Assembly: GCF_003096415.1 (NCBI RefSeq)
Contig: NZ_QEKH01000009.1
Location: forward strand, 98,635 to 162,634
Direction of reading: 5' to 3'
Length of the DNA stretch: 64,000 bases
From: Victivallis vadensis
GTDB taxonomy: Bacteria > Verrucomicrobiota > Lentisphaeria > Victivallales > Victivallaceae
Both the position numbers and the translations under genes were made by a program. Under the pieces are notes generated by a model. The model was not told where the DNA came from. It searched no databases and saw nothing but the letters and a program-made list of their open reading frames with translations. Shown here piece after piece: positions 25,606 through 34,358 of the stretch. Numbering within the stretch: the first letter of the stretch is position 1; each line of letters begins with the position of its first letter.

Positions 25606-26271
25606 TTATTCGGGAAGGCCGCCGTGGCGGACGATCTTGCCGAGTTCGAGGTAGATCACGTCCTCGCAGATGTTGGTGGTGCAGTCGCCGATCCGTTCGA
25701 GGTGGCGGGAGATGAAGATCACTGAAATATAGTATTCCGCCAGTTCGGGGTGTTGCTTGATCAGCTCCTCGGAGCGTTCGATCACCTCCCGGTTCAGTTC
25801 GTCGATCCGGTCGTCCATGCGGATGGTTTCGTTGGCTTCGAGGCAGTTGCGCGCCACCAGCGCGTCGAGGGCGGCTTTCAGCATCTGCCGGGCGATCTCC
25901 ATCTGCGGAGCGAAGTCGATCTTCTCCTCCGGGAACACGCCGAAATCGAGTTGATGCAACACCTGTTTGGCGATGTTCACCGCGAGGTCGCCGATCCGTT
26001 CAAGCTCGTTGTTGACCTTCAGAAAGGTGACGATGTAGCGGAGGTCGCCGGCGACCGGCTGGTGGAGGGCCAGAATTTTCAGGCACTCCTCCTCGATCAT
26101 GATCTCTTCGCGGTCGATCGCGTCGTCCTGCTCGATCACGCGGCGGGCGAGCGTTTCATCCGCCTGCTGCGCCGCCTCGACGGCCTGCTGCACCGCGTGT
26201 TCCACCTGCGCGGCAAGGTCGCTGACCATCCGCTTCAGCCGGACGATTTCCTGTGCGAGATGTTCTCTCAT
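25606..26271 (-). CDS. phoU: PhoU phosphate-signalling protein
   Basis: A 221-residue all-helical protein with the two PhoU repeats, each carrying its metal-binding motif: NNELERIGDLAVNIAK and SRHLERIGDCTTNICE. PhoU represses Pho signalling through the PstSCAB transporter when phosphate is plentiful. The start at 26271 (MREHLAQEIVRLKRM) follows AGGA; the frame upstream is antisense-like sequence over pstB. It is the last gene of the pst operon, 50 bp after pstB. The sensor kinase and response regulator of the Pho system are not in the window. Confidence 0.95.
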   Translation of the reverse strand: MREHLAQEIVRLKRMVSDLAAQVEHAVQQAVEAAQQADETLARRVIEQDDAIDREEIMIEEECLKILALHQPVAGDLRYIVTFLKVNNELERIGDLAVNIAKQVLHQLDFGVFPEEKIDFAPQMEIARQMLKAALDALVARNCLEANETIRMDDRIDELNREVIERSEELIKQHPELAEYYISVIFISRHLERIGDCTTNICEDVIYLELGKIVRHGGLPE

Positions 26272-26321
26272 ATCTGTTTTCCTGTCGATAAAGGTTTGGT
26301 TATGATGCCAATGCGCATGAA

Positions 26322-27101
26322 TCACCCGAACCGGCCGGTGATGTACTCCTCGGTCTTCTTCTCGGAGGGATTCGTGAAGATTTTCTCGGTCCTGTCGTAT
26401 TCGACGATCCGGCCCTTGTAGAAGAATGCGGTGTAGTCGCTGATGCGCGACGCCTGCTGCATGTTGTGGGTCACGATCACCACGGTGAATTTCTCGCGCA
26501 GTTCCAGCACCAGATCCTCGATCTTCAACGTGGCGACGGGGTCGACCGCGCTGGTGGGTTCGTCCATCAGCAGGATTTCCGGTTCGGCGGCGATCGCGCG
26601 GGCGATGCAGAGGCGCTGCTGCTGGCCGCCGGAGAGGGCGAGGCCGGACTTCTTGAGCTTGTCCTTGACCTCGTCCCACAGCGAAGCGCCTTTCAGGGCG
26701 GCCTCGACCCGGTCGGCGATCTCACTCCTGGAGAGCTTGAAGTGCAGCCGCATCGGATACGCGACGTTGTCGAAGACCGACATCGGGAACGGCGTCGGCT
26801 TCTGGAAGATCATCCCGACCTTGCGGCGCAGTTCGAGCACGTCCACCGCCGGATCGAGGATGTTCCGCCCGTCGATCAGCACCTGCCCATCGGCGCGCTG
26901 GCCGCGGTAAAGTTCGAAGATGCGGTTGTACACCCGCAGATGGGTGGACTTGCCGCAGCCGGAAGGGCCGATCACCGCGGTGATCCGGTTCGCCCGGATG
27001 TCGAGATTGTTGTCGAACAGCGACTGGACGGCTTTCGTATAGAAGAAGTTCAAATTCCGTACCGATATTTTGACCGGACTGTGATCCGCTTCAGCGTTCA
27101 T
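26322..27101 (-). CDS. pstB: Phosphate ABC transporter ATP-binding protein PstB
   Basis: A 259-residue ABC ATPase. Walker A is GPSGCGKST, the Q-loop lies in [14 protein letters not shown] (typical PstB), the signature is [14 protein letters not shown], Walker B is [13 protein letters not shown] and the H-loop is VTHNMQQ. Usual PstB has LSGGQQQR and STFLRTLNR; here the latter is STHLRVYNR. The start at 27101 has AAGGAG 7 nt upstream and overlaps the end of pstA by 11 bp; the longer frame is antisense-like. Confidence 0.97.
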   Translation of the reverse strand: MNAEADHSPVKISVRNLNFFYTKAVQSLFDNNLDIRANRITAVIGPSGCGKSTHLRVYNRIFELYRGQRADGQVLIDGRNILDPAVDVLELRRKVGMIFQKPTPFPMSVFDNVAYPMRLHFKLSRSEIADRVEAALKGASLWDEVKDKLKKSGLALSGGQQQRLCIARAIAAEPEILLMDEPTSAVDPVATLKIEDLVLELREKFTVVIVTHNMQQASRISDYTAFFYKGRIVEYDRTEKIFTNPSEKKTEEYITGRFG

Positions 27102-27966
27102 GATGTTTCTCCTTGAAGATGATTCGGGTTGCGATATTGAGCAGAAGCACCATCGCCGTGACCACCAGCGCCGCACCCCAGCCGGCGGCGTGCTGCTCGT
27201 CGAACGGAGAGTTGGTGGAGTATTCCGTGATCAGCACCGGCAGATTCGCGGTCGGCCCCTCAAAGTAGTTTTTCGGCCAGCTGTCGCTCCAGAGCGCGGT
27301 GAACAGCAGCGGGGCGGTTTCGCCGCTGACGCGGGCGACCGCGAGCAGAATGCCGGTGATCAGGCCGCTGCGGGCCGAGCGGCAGATGATCTGCAAGGAG
27401 GCGCGGGCGCGGCTCGCGCCGAGCGCCAGCGCCGATTCGCGCAGCGCATCCGGGACCATCAAAAGCATATCCTCCGTGGTGCGCATCACCACCGGGAACA
27501 TCAGGATCGCCAGCGCCACCGAACCGGCGAATCCGGAAAAGCCCCCGCACGGCACCACCAGCACCGCATACACGAAAAGGCCGACCACCACCGACGGCAT
27601 CCCCATCATCACATTGGCCGAGAAGCGGATCGTGTCGCCGAGCTTCGTACCTTTGCCGAATTCAGCCAGCCAGATGCCGCCGAGAATCGCGGGCGGGATG
27701 CCGAGCAACGCCGCGCCGAAGGTGATCGCCAGCGTGCCGAGCAGCGCGTTGGCAATGCCGGAATTCATCGCGCCGTAGGGTTTGGAGCACTCCGTCAGAA
27801 AGTCCCAGCTGATCACCGCGACGCCGCGGCGGATCACCGTATACAGAATCCAGACCATCGCGGCGACCGCGACGGTCAGCGCGAGCACCGAAAGCGCCCG
27901 CACGACCCGGTCCAGCAGCTTGCGGCGGAAGAGGCCGCGCCGTTTCACAGGAGCAATCGAAGTCAT
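27091..27966 (-). CDS. pstA: Phosphate ABC transporter permease PstA
   Basis: A 291-residue inner-membrane permease with six predicted helices. It has the permease coupling loop motif ([21 protein letters not shown] region) that docks on PstB. It follows pstC with no overlap (stop of pstC at 27968) and overlaps pstB by 11 bp. Confidence 0.95.
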   Translation of the reverse strand: MTSIAPVKRRGLFRRKLLDRVVRALSVLALTVAVAAMVWILYTVIRRGVAVISWDFLTECSKPYGAMNSGIANALLGTLAITFGAALLGIPPAILGGIWLAEFGKGTKLGDTIRFSANVMMGMPSVVVGLFVYAVLVVPCGGFSGFAGSVALAILMFPVVMRTTEDMLLMVPDALRESALALGASRARASLQIICRSARSGLITGILLAVARVSGETAPLLFTALWSDSWPKNYFEGPTANLPVLITEYSTNSPFDEQHAAGWGAALVVTAMVLLLNIATRIIFKEKHHER

Positions 27967-27967
27967 C

Positions 27968-28903
27968 TTACCGTTCCCCCCGTTTCGAGCCGGTCATCAT
28001 CAGATAGTATTGCGCCAGCACCTGCACGCCGAGCGCCAGCAGCAGCAGGATCAGCCCGAGCGCGAAGAGCACCGAACGCATGATTCCATCCGCCTCCGCG
28101 AAGTTGTTCGCAAGCGTCGCCGCGATCGTGGTGGTGCTGCCGTACAGCGACTCCGGGATTTCGACCACGTTGCCGATCACGAAGAGCACCGCCATGGTTT
28201 CGCCCAGCGCCCGGCCGAGGCCGATGAAAACGCCGCCGAGCAGCCCCCGGATGCCGTAACGCATCACGATGTCCTTCGCGGTCTCCCAGCGGGTGCAGCC
28301 GATGCCGTAGGCGGATTCGCGCAGCATTCCCGGCGTCATTTTGAACACGTTGCGCATCACCGCCGACATATACGGCAGGATCATCAGCGCGAGGATCAGC
28401 GAAGCGGTCAGCAGCCCGAAACCGTTGCCGTCCACGCCGAAGCACGGGATTTTTCCAAGTCCGAGCGTTTCCGACAGGAACGGCTGCACATGATCCTGCA
28501 TCAGCGGCACCAGGATGAACAGCCCCCACATGCCGTAGATCACGCTCGGAATCGCGGCGAGCAAATCGAGCGCCTGGCTCAGCACTTCGCCGATCCCGGC
28601 GGGACAGTCGACCAGATAGAGCGCGGTCACGAAGGCCGGCGGAATCGCCAGCAGCAGCGCGAGCGCGGTCGTGAAAATGGTGCCCGCGATCGCGGGCAGA
28701 GCGCCGTATTCGTTCGCCACCGGATCCCACCCGGTCCCGGTGATGAAGTCCGGGCCGAATTCCCGCCAGACCGGAGCCGCGCCCCAGCCGAGCTGGATCA
28801 GGAACGCGACAAGCACCAGCGGCAGCAGCACCGCGCTGGCTCCGGCCAGCAGCCGGAACAGCCGGTCCAGCCGGGAAGCCGAGAGTGAAAGTGTGTTCGA
28901 CAT
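27968..28903 (-). CDS. pstC: Phosphate ABC transporter permease PstC
   Basis: A 311-residue permease with six or more helices and the coupling loop MLRESAYGIGCTRWETAKDIV. The long periplasmic loop after helix 1 (WREFGPDFITGTGWDPVANEYG) is characteristic of PstC. It lies 33 bp after pstS and forms the membrane channel with PstA. Confidence 0.95.
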   Translation of the reverse strand: MSNTLSLSASRLDRLFRLLAGASAVLLPLVLVAFLIQLGWGAAPVWREFGPDFITGTGWDPVANEYGALPAIAGTIFTTALALLLAIPPAFVTALYLVDCPAGIGEVLSQALDLLAAIPSVIYGMWGLFILVPLMQDHVQPFLSETLGLGKIPCFGVDGNGFGLLTASLILALMILPYMSAVMRNVFKMTPGMLRESAYGIGCTRWETAKDIVMRYGIRGLLGGVFIGLGRALGETMAVLFVIGNVVEIPESLYGSTTTIAATLANNFAEADGIMRSVLFALGLILLLLALGVQVLAQYYLMMTGSKRGER

Positions 28904-28936
28904 GATTGCGTTACCGGTCTGTGCGTGACGGGGTTG

Positions 28937-29998
28937 TCAGTATTTCACCGGCCGGCCGTTCGCGCGGATCTCCTCCGCCCACGCGGCCCGGACCTGTCCG
29001 ATCACGTTTTCAGTCAGCGGCACGTAGTTCAGCCTGGAGGCCGAAACCGCCCCGGCGGTGTAGCACCAGTCGAAGTATTTCAGCAATGCCGCCGCCTTCT
29101 CCGCGTCGGGCTGGCTGCGCTGCACGAGGATGTAGGTCACACCGGTGATCGGCCAGCTCTGCGCGCCCGGCTGGTCGGTCAGGACCATGTAGAAACCGGG
29201 GGCGTTCTTCCAGTCGGCGTTCGCGGCGGAAGCCTTGAAGGTCTCCGGCGTCGGAGCGACGAAGTTGCCGTCCTTGTTCTTCAGCGCGACCATCGAGAGC
29301 TTCGCCTCGACCGCGTAGGTGTATTCGGTGTAACCGATCGAACCGTTGATGCGCGCGACGTTGTTGCAGACGCCCGGATTCTTCTGGCCGCCGATGCCGA
29401 CCGGCCACTTGACCGCCGGCCCCGCGCCGACCGTGTCGTTCCACTCTTTGGAAATCTTCGACAGGTAGTTCGTGAAGATGAAGCTGGTGCCCGAGCTGTC
29501 CGAACGGCGCACCACCGTGATCTTGATCTTCGGCAGCTTCACCCCGGGGTTCAGCGCCGCGATGGCCGGATCGTTCCAGCGCGTGATCCTGCCGAGGAAG
29601 ATGCCGGCCAGCGTCGGCTGATCGAGCTTCAGCGCGCCGGGTTTCACGCCGCGCAGATTCGCGATCACCACCACGCCCCCGGTCAGCATCGGGAACTGGC
29701 ACAGATTCGCCTTGTCCAGCTCCTCTTTGGTCAGCGGATTGTCGGAGCCGCCGAAATCGATGGTCCTATCCTTGATCTGGTTGATTCCGGCGCCGGAACC
29801 GCTGCTCTGATAGTTGACTTCGATCTTCCCGCCGGTGGACTGGCCGAAGTTGTAGCTCCAGACCCGGTAAACCGGGGCCGGGAACGACGCGCCCGCGCCG
29901 TTGATCGAAATATCCGCCCCGGATGCGGCGGCAAGCGGCAACATGGAAAGCAATGCAAGTTTTCCGAACAGGTTCATAATCTTCAGGTGCTCCTTCAT
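28937..29998 (-). CDS. pstS: Phosphate-binding periplasmic protein PstS
   Basis: A 353-residue periplasmic protein. The signal peptide is about residues 1-27 (LALLSMLPLAAASGA, cleavage near ADISING). The phosphate-binding loops are GAGASFPAPVY, YQSSGSGAGINQIK and RSDSSGTSFIFTNYL. The C-terminal part has GSIGYTEYTYA and WPITGVTYILV, as in known PstS. The start at 29998 has GGGGGA 6 nt upstream. A second Met eight residues later has a poor ribosome site. A Pho-box-like element controls the promoter. Confidence 0.96.
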   Translation of the reverse strand: MKEHLKIMNLFGKLALLSMLPLAAASGADISINGAGASFPAPVYRVWSYNFGQSTGGKIEVNYQSSGSGAGINQIKDRTIDFGGSDNPLTKEELDKANLCQFPMLTGGVVVIANLRGVKPGALKLDQPTLAGIFLGRITRWNDPAIAALNPGVKLPKIKITVVRRSDSSGTSFIFTNYLSKISKEWNDTVGAGPAVKWPVGIGGQKNPGVCNNVARINGSIGYTEYTYAVEAKLSMVALKNKDGNFVAPTPETFKASAANADWKNAPGFYMVLTDQPGAQSWPITGVTYILVQRSQPDAEKAAALLKYFDWCYTAGAVSASRLNYVPLTENVIGQVRAAWAEEIRANGRPVKY

Positions 29999-30056
29999 TG
30001 GTTGTCCCCCGGTTTATTCCGAAACGAATCTCTCTTTCCCGGGGGGTATGCCATAT

Positions 30057-30099
30057 AAGATAGCCGCCGATTGTTAGAAACCTGTTAGAGAAGTATTAA
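30057..30099 (-). promoter_or_regulatory. Pho-box-like triple direct repeat and -10 box upstream of pstS
   Basis: On the minus strand, TTAATA (30099-30094), CTAACA (30088-30083) and CTAACA (30077-30072) recur at exactly 11 bp. A -10-like TATCTT (30062-30057) follows 9 bp later. An 11-bp period of TNACA-like half sites replacing a -35 box is the pattern of PhoB/PhoP-activated promoters. Confidence 0.72.
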
Positions 30100-30241
30100 G
30101 AGTTAACATATAATATCCGGCGAAATCCCGGTTCAGGAAACTTGCACATCGCGTAATTCCCCCCGCCCGCCCCATCTGCGCCGCAGGGGGCGCCGCCGAC
30201 GGCGTTTCGAACTTTTGTACCCATTTTATTCCCGTCATGCC

Positions 30242-30269
30242 TTGCAAAACCGGAAACCGCATGTATATT
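30242..30269 (+). promoter_or_regulatory. Putative promoter of tRNA-Val
   Basis: TTGCAA (30242-30247), 16 bp, TATATT (30264-30269), about 90 bp before the tRNA. No other gene on the + strand could use it. Confidence 0.5.
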
Positions 30270-30358
30270 CTGCACATGTTGCCGGTGGTTATGTAAAACG
30301 CCGCAACCGCAAAAGAATCCGGCCGCCCGCCGGTCCGGATTGTGTTTCAAGTCCGCAA

Positions 30359-30435
30359 GGGCGTATAGCTCAGTTGGTTAGAGCGTCACGTTGACATCGT
30401 GAAGGTCACAGATTCGAGTTCTGTTACGCCCACCA
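30359..30435 (+). tRNA. tRNA-Val (anticodon GAC)
   Basis: A 77-nt cloverleaf. The acceptor stem pairs GGGCGTA (30359-30365) with TACGCCC (30425-30431), the D arm is GCTC/GAGC, and the anticodon stem TCACG/CGTGA holds the loop TTGACAT with anticodon GAC at 30393-30395. The T arm ACAGA/TCTGT has the loop TTCGAGT. The CCA end (30433-30435) is encoded. Confidence 0.97.
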
Positions 30436-30467
30436 TCCTTCGCTCGACGAAGTCGAGCTACGGATGG
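30433..30467. repeat. Imperfect long hairpin abutting the tRNA 3' end
   Basis: CCATCC, a short mismatch, then GCTCGAC-GAA-GTCGAGC, a mismatch, then GGATGG: a 16-bp stem with 2-3 mismatches that begins inside the CCA end of the tRNA. It has no T tract, so it looks more like a REP-type element or processing hairpin than a classic terminator. Confidence 0.5.
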
Positions 30468-30863
30468 CAAGCCATTCTTTTCCGCGAGCAAAGCGAGTGA
30501 AAAGGATGAGCGCAGACAGGAGTACCCGCAGGCCCAGCCGGACCGGCCGAAATCTTTTCCATCAGGCAAAAAAGTGCCATGCGCCTTTTCGGTGGACGCC
30601 GACCGCTCGCCGGAGGCTTCCGAATCGGGGATGCTGAAATTCCGCATCCCCATTTTCTGCGCCCGGGGGCCGTTCCAGCGGCGTGTCTCTTGATGGAAAG
30701 AGCTTCAAAAAGTTTTCCGGGAGCGCGACGATCTTCGGATGCCGGTTTTCTGGAGTTATATCTCGCCAACTGCTTTCGCCACGCTCCCGGCCCCGGCTGC
30801 GTTTGCCTCGACTATTTCCTGATTATGTGATCCGCTACTGAGAATCACAGACGGCCGGGGCGG
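30436..30863. other. Non-coding stretch downstream of tRNA-Val
   Basis: After the hairpin I find no convincing gene on either strand. Open frames across the tRNA end in the spurious product typical of tRNA antisense translation. No integrase or repeated attachment core is visible. Confidence 0.55.
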
Positions 30864-32957
30864 TCAGAACGAGAATTCGCGCAGAAATGCGTGAAGCACT
30901 GTCCGGCGGATTTCACCGGCCAGCGAATAAGATTTCCGCACCTTGATCCGGCCGGTACGGCCCGGGATCATCGGAACGTCCGCCGGCGGCGAGAGCGTGA
31001 CCCGGTAGAGGGTCGCCACCGGTTTGAATTCCGCCGACGGCGGAACCGGCGGATAACACGAGACCGGTCCGCCGAACTGCCGGATCAGCGCCGAATCCTT
31101 CAGCATGGCCGGAACCGGATTGAGCGATTCGATCCGGCACGGGATCGAGCCGAGTTCGCCCGAGGGCTGGAATTCGACCTCGTCCCCGGGGCGGATGTCA
31201 TGGTAGCCGTCCTCCTCGACATATCCCAGCACCAGACACTCCGGCGATACGATTTCGCCGAGCACGGCTCCCTTCTCCAGCCAGCGGCCGGGTGAAAGCT
31301 CCCGGAGGCCCGGCACGAAAATCCCCGCGGTTTCCGCCCGGATGTCGAGATTGCCGCGGCGGCGCTCCATCTCCCCGAGGGTAAGCCGGTCGGACAGCAG
31401 CCGCTTGTGCGCCTGCGGCCCGAGGCCGAGCGTATCGGCGGATGAGCGGAAAATTTCCAGCTCCGCCCGGTCGTACTCCACGATCAGCCGGTAGCGGCGG
31501 ATGTTGAACTCCTGAAACACATTGCTCAGCGCCAGAAGCGGATCGCCCGCGGCGACCTGCCGCGGCTCCGGCGGCAGCTCCGTTTCGGCAAAGCCCGATT
31601 CGGCGACGGTGACCAGAACCCGGTTCCGGGAGGCGATCTCCGCCGGGAAGGTCAGCGACCACGGCAGCGGCACCAGAAAAACCGCCAGCAGCGCCAGGAT
31701 TCCGGCCAGGAGCAGCGCCGCCTTGCGCACGTCCATCTTCCTGCGGAATCCGGCCAGATATTGATATTCCCGGTAAAACGGCAGCCAGAGCATTGTGTAG
31801 CAGCTCAGGCAGACCAGCGCCAGCGCCACCGGTTTGGCGAACTGGAAGTAGACGATCAGCACGATCGACAGACTCAGGAACAGCCGGTACGCAAAGGAGC
31901 CGACGCCGAAGAGATACAGCAGCGCCGGCGACGCGCCGTGGGTGTCCGGAATCCGGCCGAGGCCGAGAAAGAACCGGCGGTTGACCCCTTTGACGTACTC
32001 CGCCGAACGCTGCATCAGGTTGTCGATGTTCAGCAGGTCGCAGAGGATGTAGTAGCCGTCGTAGCGGATGAACGGATTGCCGTTCACCAGCAGCGTCCCG
32101 GCGGCGCTGACCGTGAACAAATAGAACATGGTCGACCGGAAGGGGCCGGGAGCGGCGTACACCCAGCACAGCGCCGCCAGCCCGCCGAAGATCAGTTCCA
32201 CGGCGATTCCGGCGAAGTCGATCATCAGCCGTTTCCGGCGCGACAGCCTCCACGAATCCGACAGATCCGTGAACAAACGCGGATAAAAGACGATGAAACT
32301 CACCCCCATCGCGCGCACCCGGCAGCCGTAGCCTTTCGCGACGTAGGCGTGGGCCAGTTCGTGCAGCGTTTTCGCGATCAGGAGCGCCCAGAAGTAGTTG
32401 ACCAGCCCCGTCCACGACAGGGAGTCGACGAAGGCGCGGCCGACCTCGTTGAGCTGGCGCAGCAGCAGCACGTAACCGACCAGCGAAGCCGCGAGGATCG
32501 CATACCGCACCAATGGATTGAAGAGCATCCGCACAAACGGCATGGTTCCGGTGAAAAACCGGTCCGGATGAAACGCAGGCAGCTTGAAGAACAAATAGGA
32601 ACCGGCAAGCCGTTCCGGCAGGGTTCTCCCCTTCGCCTCCCGGAACTGCCGGGTCCGCTGCTCCATCGAGCCGTACTCCGGCAGCAGCAGATTGTTGGCG
32701 TTCAGAAAGCCGGTCAGGGCGTGCAGCTCCGCCGGTCCGGCCTCGATGCCCGCCGCCTTGAGCCGGGCCGAAAATTCGTCCAGCTCATAGTTGCGGTCCA
32801 TCAGAGAAAGCATCGAAGCGGTGCGCGCATCCAGCTTGTAATAGTGATCCGAAACCGGGTCGAACAGCATCGGGTAATCCCCGTGCTCTCCCGGCGGGAT
32901 CAGTTCGATGTCCCGGCGCAGCTCGCCGGTCATGGGTACGTTCCTTTTCCGCTGCAT
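30864..32957 (-). CDS. PqqD/M50 zinc metalloprotease-like/HlyD fusion membrane protein
   Basis: A 697-residue composite. Residues about 15-92 are a PqqD-like domain (PMLFDPVSDHYYKLDARTASML), a fold that presents peptides. Residues about 150-430 are a polytopic region with a site-2-protease-type HELAH motif (H199, E200, H203) and a third ligand candidate D300 in FIRYDGYYILCDLL. From about 435 a membrane helix leads to a HlyD-like barrel-lipoyl region (VTVAESGFAETELP, GYVEEDGYHDIRPGDEVEF). Related proteins are called putative peptide zinc metalloproteases and occur with HlyD/TolC genes. It is the last gene of the export operon, 3 bp after the second HlyD gene. Confidence 0.82.
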   Translation of the reverse strand: MQRKRNVPMTGELRRDIELIPPGEHGDYPMLFDPVSDHYYKLDARTASMLSLMDRNYELDEFSARLKAAGIEAGPAELHALTGFLNANNLLLPEYGSMEQRTRQFREAKGRTLPERLAGSYLFFKLPAFHPDRFFTGTMPFVRMLFNPLVRYAILAASLVGYVLLLRQLNEVGRAFVDSLSWTGLVNYFWALLIAKTLHELAHAYVAKGYGCRVRAMGVSFIVFYPRLFTDLSDSWRLSRRKRLMIDFAGIAVELIFGGLAALCWVYAAPGPFRSTMFYLFTVSAAGTLLVNGNPFIRYDGYYILCDLLNIDNLMQRSAEYVKGVNRRFFLGLGRIPDTHGASPALLYLFGVGSFAYRLFLSLSIVLIVYFQFAKPVALALVCLSCYTMLWLPFYREYQYLAGFRRKMDVRKAALLLAGILALLAVFLVPLPWSLTFPAEIASRNRVLVTVAESGFAETELPPEPRQVAAGDPLLALSNVFQEFNIRRYRLIVEYDRAELEIFRSSADTLGLGPQAHKRLLSDRLTLGEMERRRGNLDIRAETAGIFVPGLRELSPGRWLEKGAVLGEIVSPECLVLGYVEEDGYHDIRPGDEVEFQPSGELGSIPCRIESLNPVPAMLKDSALIRQFGGPVSCYPPVPPSAEFKPVATLYRVTLSPPADVPMIPGRTGRIKVRKSYSLAGEIRRTVLHAFLREFSF

Positions 32958-32960
32958 GGC

Positions 32961-34358
32961 TCAGACTCCCCGCCACCACAGCACAAGGCTGCGGAAGAGA
33001 TAGTAGCCGAGCTTGACCCGCCCGCCGCTGAGCCGGGCGATGCCGCGCATGCCCACCTGCAGCTCCGGCAGCCGCTCGCCCGCCAGTTCCGCCCGGATGT
33101 TGTAGCTGTAAAAATTCTGTTCGGTCAGCTCCGGGTAACGCCGGATCGACAGGATTTTCCCCACGATCGGCAGCTCCGGGCTGGTGTGCAGAAACAAAGT
33201 CGACGAGGGCGACTGCTCCAGGATCGCCGAATCCTTTTCCGGCACCATGATTTCGGCGGCGACGCCGTCGGAGCCGAAGATGTCGAATTCCTTGTCGCCG
33301 GCGCGCAACGCGCGGCCGGTGAGCTTGTCGGCGCTGCCGTCGGCGAGCGCGAGCATTCCGGTGATCGGAGCGCGTACTACGCTGTTCTCGATGAACCATT
33401 TCGCCTCCCCGATCGCGACCGCGGCCTGTTCCCGGCGCAGCGCGAGCAGCTTGGCGCGGGCGAGCTTTTCCGGATCGGTGAACGCGGCCTTGGACTCCTG
33501 CTCGTATTCCGCATCCGCCGTGCGGAAAGCCGCTTCCGCGGCGGCGAGCTGGAACTGCATGCGTTCGGTGTCGTACTCCAGGATCACCGTCCCGGCCTCG
33601 ACTTTCGAACCGTCCTTGACATGACACTTGCGGACCACGGAGTCGAACTTCGAATAGGCGCTGAATGTCGTTTTCGGCTTCAGCACGAATTCCGCCGCGA
33701 TGTTGTTGTCCACGCTGACCGTGAACAGCGCAACGAGGAACAGCAGCAGCAAGCCGAGCAGGATGTTCCGGGGACGCAGCAGCCGCTTTCGCTTCCACGG
33801 CCTTCCGCCGCCGGCGGTGAAACTCCACAGCGCGCTGCCGTACTCATCCGCCAGCAGCCCGGTCGAGGTCTTCACATGCGGCGGCACCGCCCCGTTGAAC
33901 TCCATGATCCACAAATAGGGATGGGCTTTCGAGCCGGGGATGCGCGGAGAGGAGAGCGGCACCACATAGAGCCGCCGCCGTTCGCCCAGCACCGCCTGAA
34001 AGGCCCGCCGCGCCGCTTCCGACGGCGCGAGCCGGTCGATATCGGCCGCTGAAATCTCCTGCGGAGCTTCGATTTTCAACACCGAAGCGATCAGCCTGAT
34101 ATTGTTCGCATACTCCGAATGACTGTTGACCTCCACCTGGCTCATCTCCGCCAGAATCCGGGGCGCGGCGCCGTCGGCGGCAACCAGGCAGGAGCGCACG
34201 TACTGCACCAGCGGACGCGAATTGTTGACGATATGAACCGCCAGCGATTTCAGGTCCGGCTGAAGCACGGCGTCATGGCTGAGCCGCAGGATTCCCCCCA
34301 TCGCCTGAAGCCGCGCTTTCAGTTCGAGGTTTTCCCGCTGAATGTTATTCTCCGGCAT
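32961..34358 (-). CDS. HlyD-family membrane adaptor with N-terminal cytoplasmic domain
   Basis: A 465-residue protein. Residues 1-185 are soluble, start with a short coiled coil, and have a mixed alpha/beta region that could be GAF-like. Basic residues (KRKRLLRPRN) precede one membrane helix at about 198-215. The periplasmic part has the HlyD arrangement: lipoyl half (VVRKCHVKDGSKVEAGTVILEYD), coiled-coil hairpin (about 260-330), second lipoyl half (VVRAPITGMLAL) and barrel. It overlaps the preceding adaptor gene by 14 bp. Type I adaptors link an inner-membrane pump to TolC; here the partner would be the M50-HlyD protein. Confidence 0.82.
   Translation of the reverse strand: MPENNIQRENLELKARLQAMGGILRLSHDAVLQPDLKSLAVHIVNNSRPLVQYVRSCLVAADGAAPRILAEMSQVEVNSHSEYANNIRLIASVLKIEAPQEISAADIDRLAPSEAARRAFQAVLGERRRLYVVPLSSPRIPGSKAHPYLWIMEFNGAVPPHVKTSTGLLADEYGSALWSFTAGGGRPWKRKRLLRPRNILLGLLLLFLVALFTVSVDNNIAAEFVLKPKTTFSAYSKFDSVVRKCHVKDGSKVEAGTVILEYDTERMQFQLAAAEAAFRTADAEYEQESKAAFTDPEKLARAKLLALRREQAAVAIGEAKWFIENSVVRAPITGMLALADGSADKLTGRALRAGDKEFDIFGSDGVAAEIMVPEKDSAILEQSPSSTLFLHTSPELPIVGKILSIRRYPELTEQNFYSYNIRAELAGERLPELQVGMRGIARLSGGRVKLGYYLFRSLVLWWRGV

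Larger units (their letters stand above)
29999..30358. other. Intergenic region between pstS and tRNA-Val
   Basis: It holds the pst promoter with its Pho-box-like repeats and the promoter of the tRNA gene. Short open frames here are GC-skewed and lack ribosome sites, so I see no protein gene. Confidence 0.6.

Noticed and set aside
30378..30653. Minus-strand frame ending RNRTRICDLHDVNVTL
   Set aside because: This ending is the usual spurious translation of the complement of tRNA-Val.
30433..30863. Possible integration site or island edge at the tRNA-Val gene
   Set aside because: No integrase, no second copy of the tRNA 3' end and no shift in gene type are seen.
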